Assembly: GCA_028641055.1 (NCBI GenBank)
Contig: CM054060.1
Location: 207,786,445 to 207,850,444, forward strand
Length of the DNA stretch: 64,000 nucleotides
Direction of reading: 5' to 3'
Source of the DNA: Alopecurus myosuroides
Lineage: Eukaryota; Streptophyta; Magnoliopsida; Poales; Poaceae
Below the pieces are notes generated by a model, which worked only from the letters and a program-made list of their open reading frames with translations, made no database searches and had not been told where the DNA came from. Positions 61,498 through 64,000 of the stretch are shown one piece after another. The position numbers and the translations under genes were made by a program. Each line of letters starts with the position of its first letter. Positions within the stretch are counted from its first letter, which is position 1.

Positions 61498-64000
61498 CTG
61501 TGGGTTTTCAGCATATTACTTCTATAAAGGATGAAGGGCTAGCCGGCTTCTCCTTACTCCCACTGAACTCCCTCCGAGCTGCCACCTGGTATCATCTCGA
61601 TCGTCGTTTCTTCTGTTTACAGCCGTTGGATTTCGACCGCGCCCTGGTGAAAACCTAGATCTCCTAAAAAAATCGCGAACCCACTGTGAAACCCTAGGCG
61701 ACTCGCATCTCCTCTCTCCTCCCCCAACCCCCTCCCGTGTCCCTCTCCCTCCTCGCAGCCTCCTCCTCCCCTCGCAGCCTCCTCCTCTTGATGCCTCCCT
61801 CATCTCTCGCCGTGTCCACGTTCTGCATCCAACTCCGTCGCACGAGGTGGTTCTAGGTCGGCCACAGGTCATCCCCATGAGAGAGCAGGGGCGGCGGTGT
61901 CTTCATGGCTAGGGTGGATAGCACGGCAGGACAGAGGCTGCTCGCATATACCGCGTCGGCGGCGGCGGCTGCTGTCCTGAAGTGACACGCGAGGCGGTGC
62001 AGAGGATAAGGGGGCAGCATGGTGCCGACGCTTGAATCCATTAGGAGGAGGCGGGGGACGGAGGCGGGTGGTGGCCACGAGGACGAGGGAGCGGCACATC
62101 AACAACACGGAGATGAGCAACATCTGGTCGACGCGCCTCAGTCTGCAACGCCGCAGACGCAACCGCTGCCGGCGGATTTCTTTCATAATTTATTTGACGG
62201 CAATGGAGGAGGTGCAAGTGCCTCTCTACATGAATCAGGTGCACACTCTCTTCTCATCTTCCTGATTTTGCCTCCTTCCAGTGGCCTGCTTTGAGAGCTT
62301 CTCATCTCTGTTCGTGCAGATTTGTTTTCTCTACGCCTACAAGATGTTCGATGAAAATCCTAGAAGGCTAGAGGAGGATTGATCTATGTAAGCCGCCCGA
62401 TTTGATTCTTCAAAAAATTAAGTCTAGCCAATTGAAGATTCTTAGTTACATTTGAGCCAATTGATGATTGTTAGTTTACACTACAATCTGTTTGAAACAG
62501 TGTCACAAATATTCTGCCTGATGGCGCCACCATCTCAGTTGATGGACTACAATGGCCGCCGAGTGACCAGCAGCAAGCTGTGCGTGCCCTCGCCACGGAG
62601 ATGCCATGGCAGTACAGGTGGTGGCCGGCTGAGGGCGCAACAGGTGGACGATGGAGGCCTGCCGCACGCGCAACAGGCCGGCGATGGTGGCCACGTCTCG
62701 TGGACGACGGTTGCTGCGGCGCGGCCTCAGCGCATGGTCGACAGCGACCTCGGTTGATGGACAAATAAATGCACTGCTCAGTAGAAAAAAGAGAGTACAT
62801 GTACGAATAAATGCACCGCTCATACTCCGGTTCCAAAAGGTTACTGCTAACTCTTTATTTTCCAAAATAGATATAGTGTCCTTCTGACTGAGACAACTTG
62901 AGAGCATTTTCTGTAAACGGGTTTACAGCCTATAGACCTTTATTTCTTTTCAGGTATCTTAATAACTGCTGCCCCTCTATGATTCTGATTCGATTGAGAT
63001 TGTTAGAGAAACTGCACATACAGTTGTGTTATGTTTATATTGAAAAGTTTCAGATGTAAGAACTGTTATGTAATTATTTGGGTTTTGAGATGTTTCCACT
63101 CTTGATTTTTGGTCTGAACCTATCAGTGGATATTGTAGTGTTTGGTGGCACTATGGTGAGTTATTTGTTAGCCACTGCATTACGAGTTTCTGCTTTGCAG
63201 CACATGGATTCATTTCTGTGCGATTGTGGTTATCCCATGATGCATCAGATTTAATGTTCAGTACCTTTTTTAGGATGATGTGGTTCAAAGTATATTGCTT
63301 TTATTATCACTATTGCACAACTATATGGGAAGGCTCTGAAATGAGAAACTGTTAAAAGAGTTTCTGGAGAAACCTGATTGTGTGGAATATCCTACGAGGA
63401 GTAATGAAGCATATATTTACTACCAGGTAATGTGGCATATTTTATATTTTCAAACTTGTGATATGTACATGTTTTATTAGATGGGGTGGTACCATTCTTT
63501 TTGTGATATAAGTTGCCATCTTTTGTTCTAGGATTCAATTTAGCATTAGGTGAAAGCTAATCCAGCATGAATAAATGCAGGCTGACAATGAAACATATGG
63601 GTTCTCAATCATGTTTAACTATTTGAGGAAAAAATAGCGAACTGTAATTGGGAATAGGCGCTGAGCTCTGATATCTATTGACTCAGATTTGTTTCGATTT
63701 TTTCAGAGTGTTGTTGTATTATTATTTTACAGCAACTAGGTTCAGTGCAGTGGCTTAATATTTTGTTGTATTTGAGGCAACTAAGTTCAATACCTTGCCC
63801 ATTGTTTTTTCCATAAATGTATAGTGCTTGAAAATTTTAAACTCAATAGTCTTCTTTAAAGTTTACATGATGCAAAGAAAAATCTAAAGAACCATCTTGA
63901 CAAGCATTCTCAGTTTCAATGTGATTGCAATTTAAAATCACCTGCCAGTTTTCTAGGATATTCTCCTTTCCTTTCTCCTTCCACTGGTCTGAGGATTTTC
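61498..64000. other. Unclassified stretch, GC-rich then AT-rich
   Basis: 61540-62260 is GC-rich with CCTCCTCGCAG-type short duplications (near 61745-61790) and overlapping open frames on both strands. A second GC-rich patch lies at 62515-62757. The rest is AT-rich without long frames. The GC-rich block followed by AT-rich sequence could be a 5' region of a decayed gene, a noncoding transcript or a degraded transposon. Near 62330 a short reading (YKMFDENP) is too small to mean anything. No splice-consistent gene could be built. Confidence 0.35.

Noticed and set aside
61522..62294. Protein-coding gene on either strand
   Set aside because: Frames on both strands are of similar length and low complexity (Arg/Ser/Ala), and no splice-consistent gene could be assembled.

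Overview
This is nuclear DNA from a large, repeat-rich grass genome. The LTR retrotransposon types (Tat-lineage and Athila-lineage Ty3/Gypsy, LTRs starting TGATACGT.., long LTRs starting TGTAACRYCC), a CACTA end with CACTACTAGGAAAA and an L1-type LINE point to a Pooideae grass such as the wheat, oat or ryegrass relatives. The species cannot be fixed from the sequence. Nearly the whole window is nested mobile DNA. I see no intact ordinary host gene. The best-preserved genes belong to the retrotransposons.

Layout, left half (1-29350). Element A (1-7436, minus strand; its 3' end lies off the window) is a Tat-lineage Gypsy element with a complete 1460-codon pol but a deleted gag core. It sits in element B (7437-10899, plus), of which only the antisense-gene part and the 3' LTR are in view. 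B sits in the pol of element D (10900-15834, minus), a decayed Tat element. D cuts a spliced Ulp1-like cysteine protease gene (15836-17087, plus). About 1.5 kb of small-repeat DNA follows. Then comes element C (18617-28492, plus), a 9.9 kb Tat element with a perfect ATATG target duplication and two 574 bp LTRs that I find to differ at only two positions. C has gag, a broken protease/RT region and no RNase H or integrase, but carries an intact six-exon gene on the opposite strand (24449-27377) with its own TATA box.

Layout, right half (29351-64000). This part is older: fragments of Athila-type elements in both orientations, a 4.66 kb solo LTR (32772-37429) inside an Athila LTR, and an internally deleted Athila element (38985-44593, target duplication CATGC) that splits a small captured gene fragment. 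A minus-strand Athila gag-protease remnant is split by an L1-type LINE (45502-50957). Next is a truncated long LTR (54196-60340) interrupted by another long solo LTR (54496-58734, target duplication TTCAT). That solo LTR contains a tRNA-like stretch and a 409 bp direct duplication around a 429 bp foreign insert. A CACTA end (to 60838) abuts a Gypsy gag remnant (60839-61497). The last 2.5 kb is unclassified.

The most interesting material is the antisense gene family carried by the Tat elements, the complementary defects of A (pol without gag core) and C (gag without integrase, yet recently moved), the reading of Gag out of the LTR through the primer-binding site in three or four Tat elements, and the duplication-plus-filler scar at 55545-56791. 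Splice sites, LTR ends and target duplications were read by eye from the sequence. Family assignments rest on motif recognition, not on searches.
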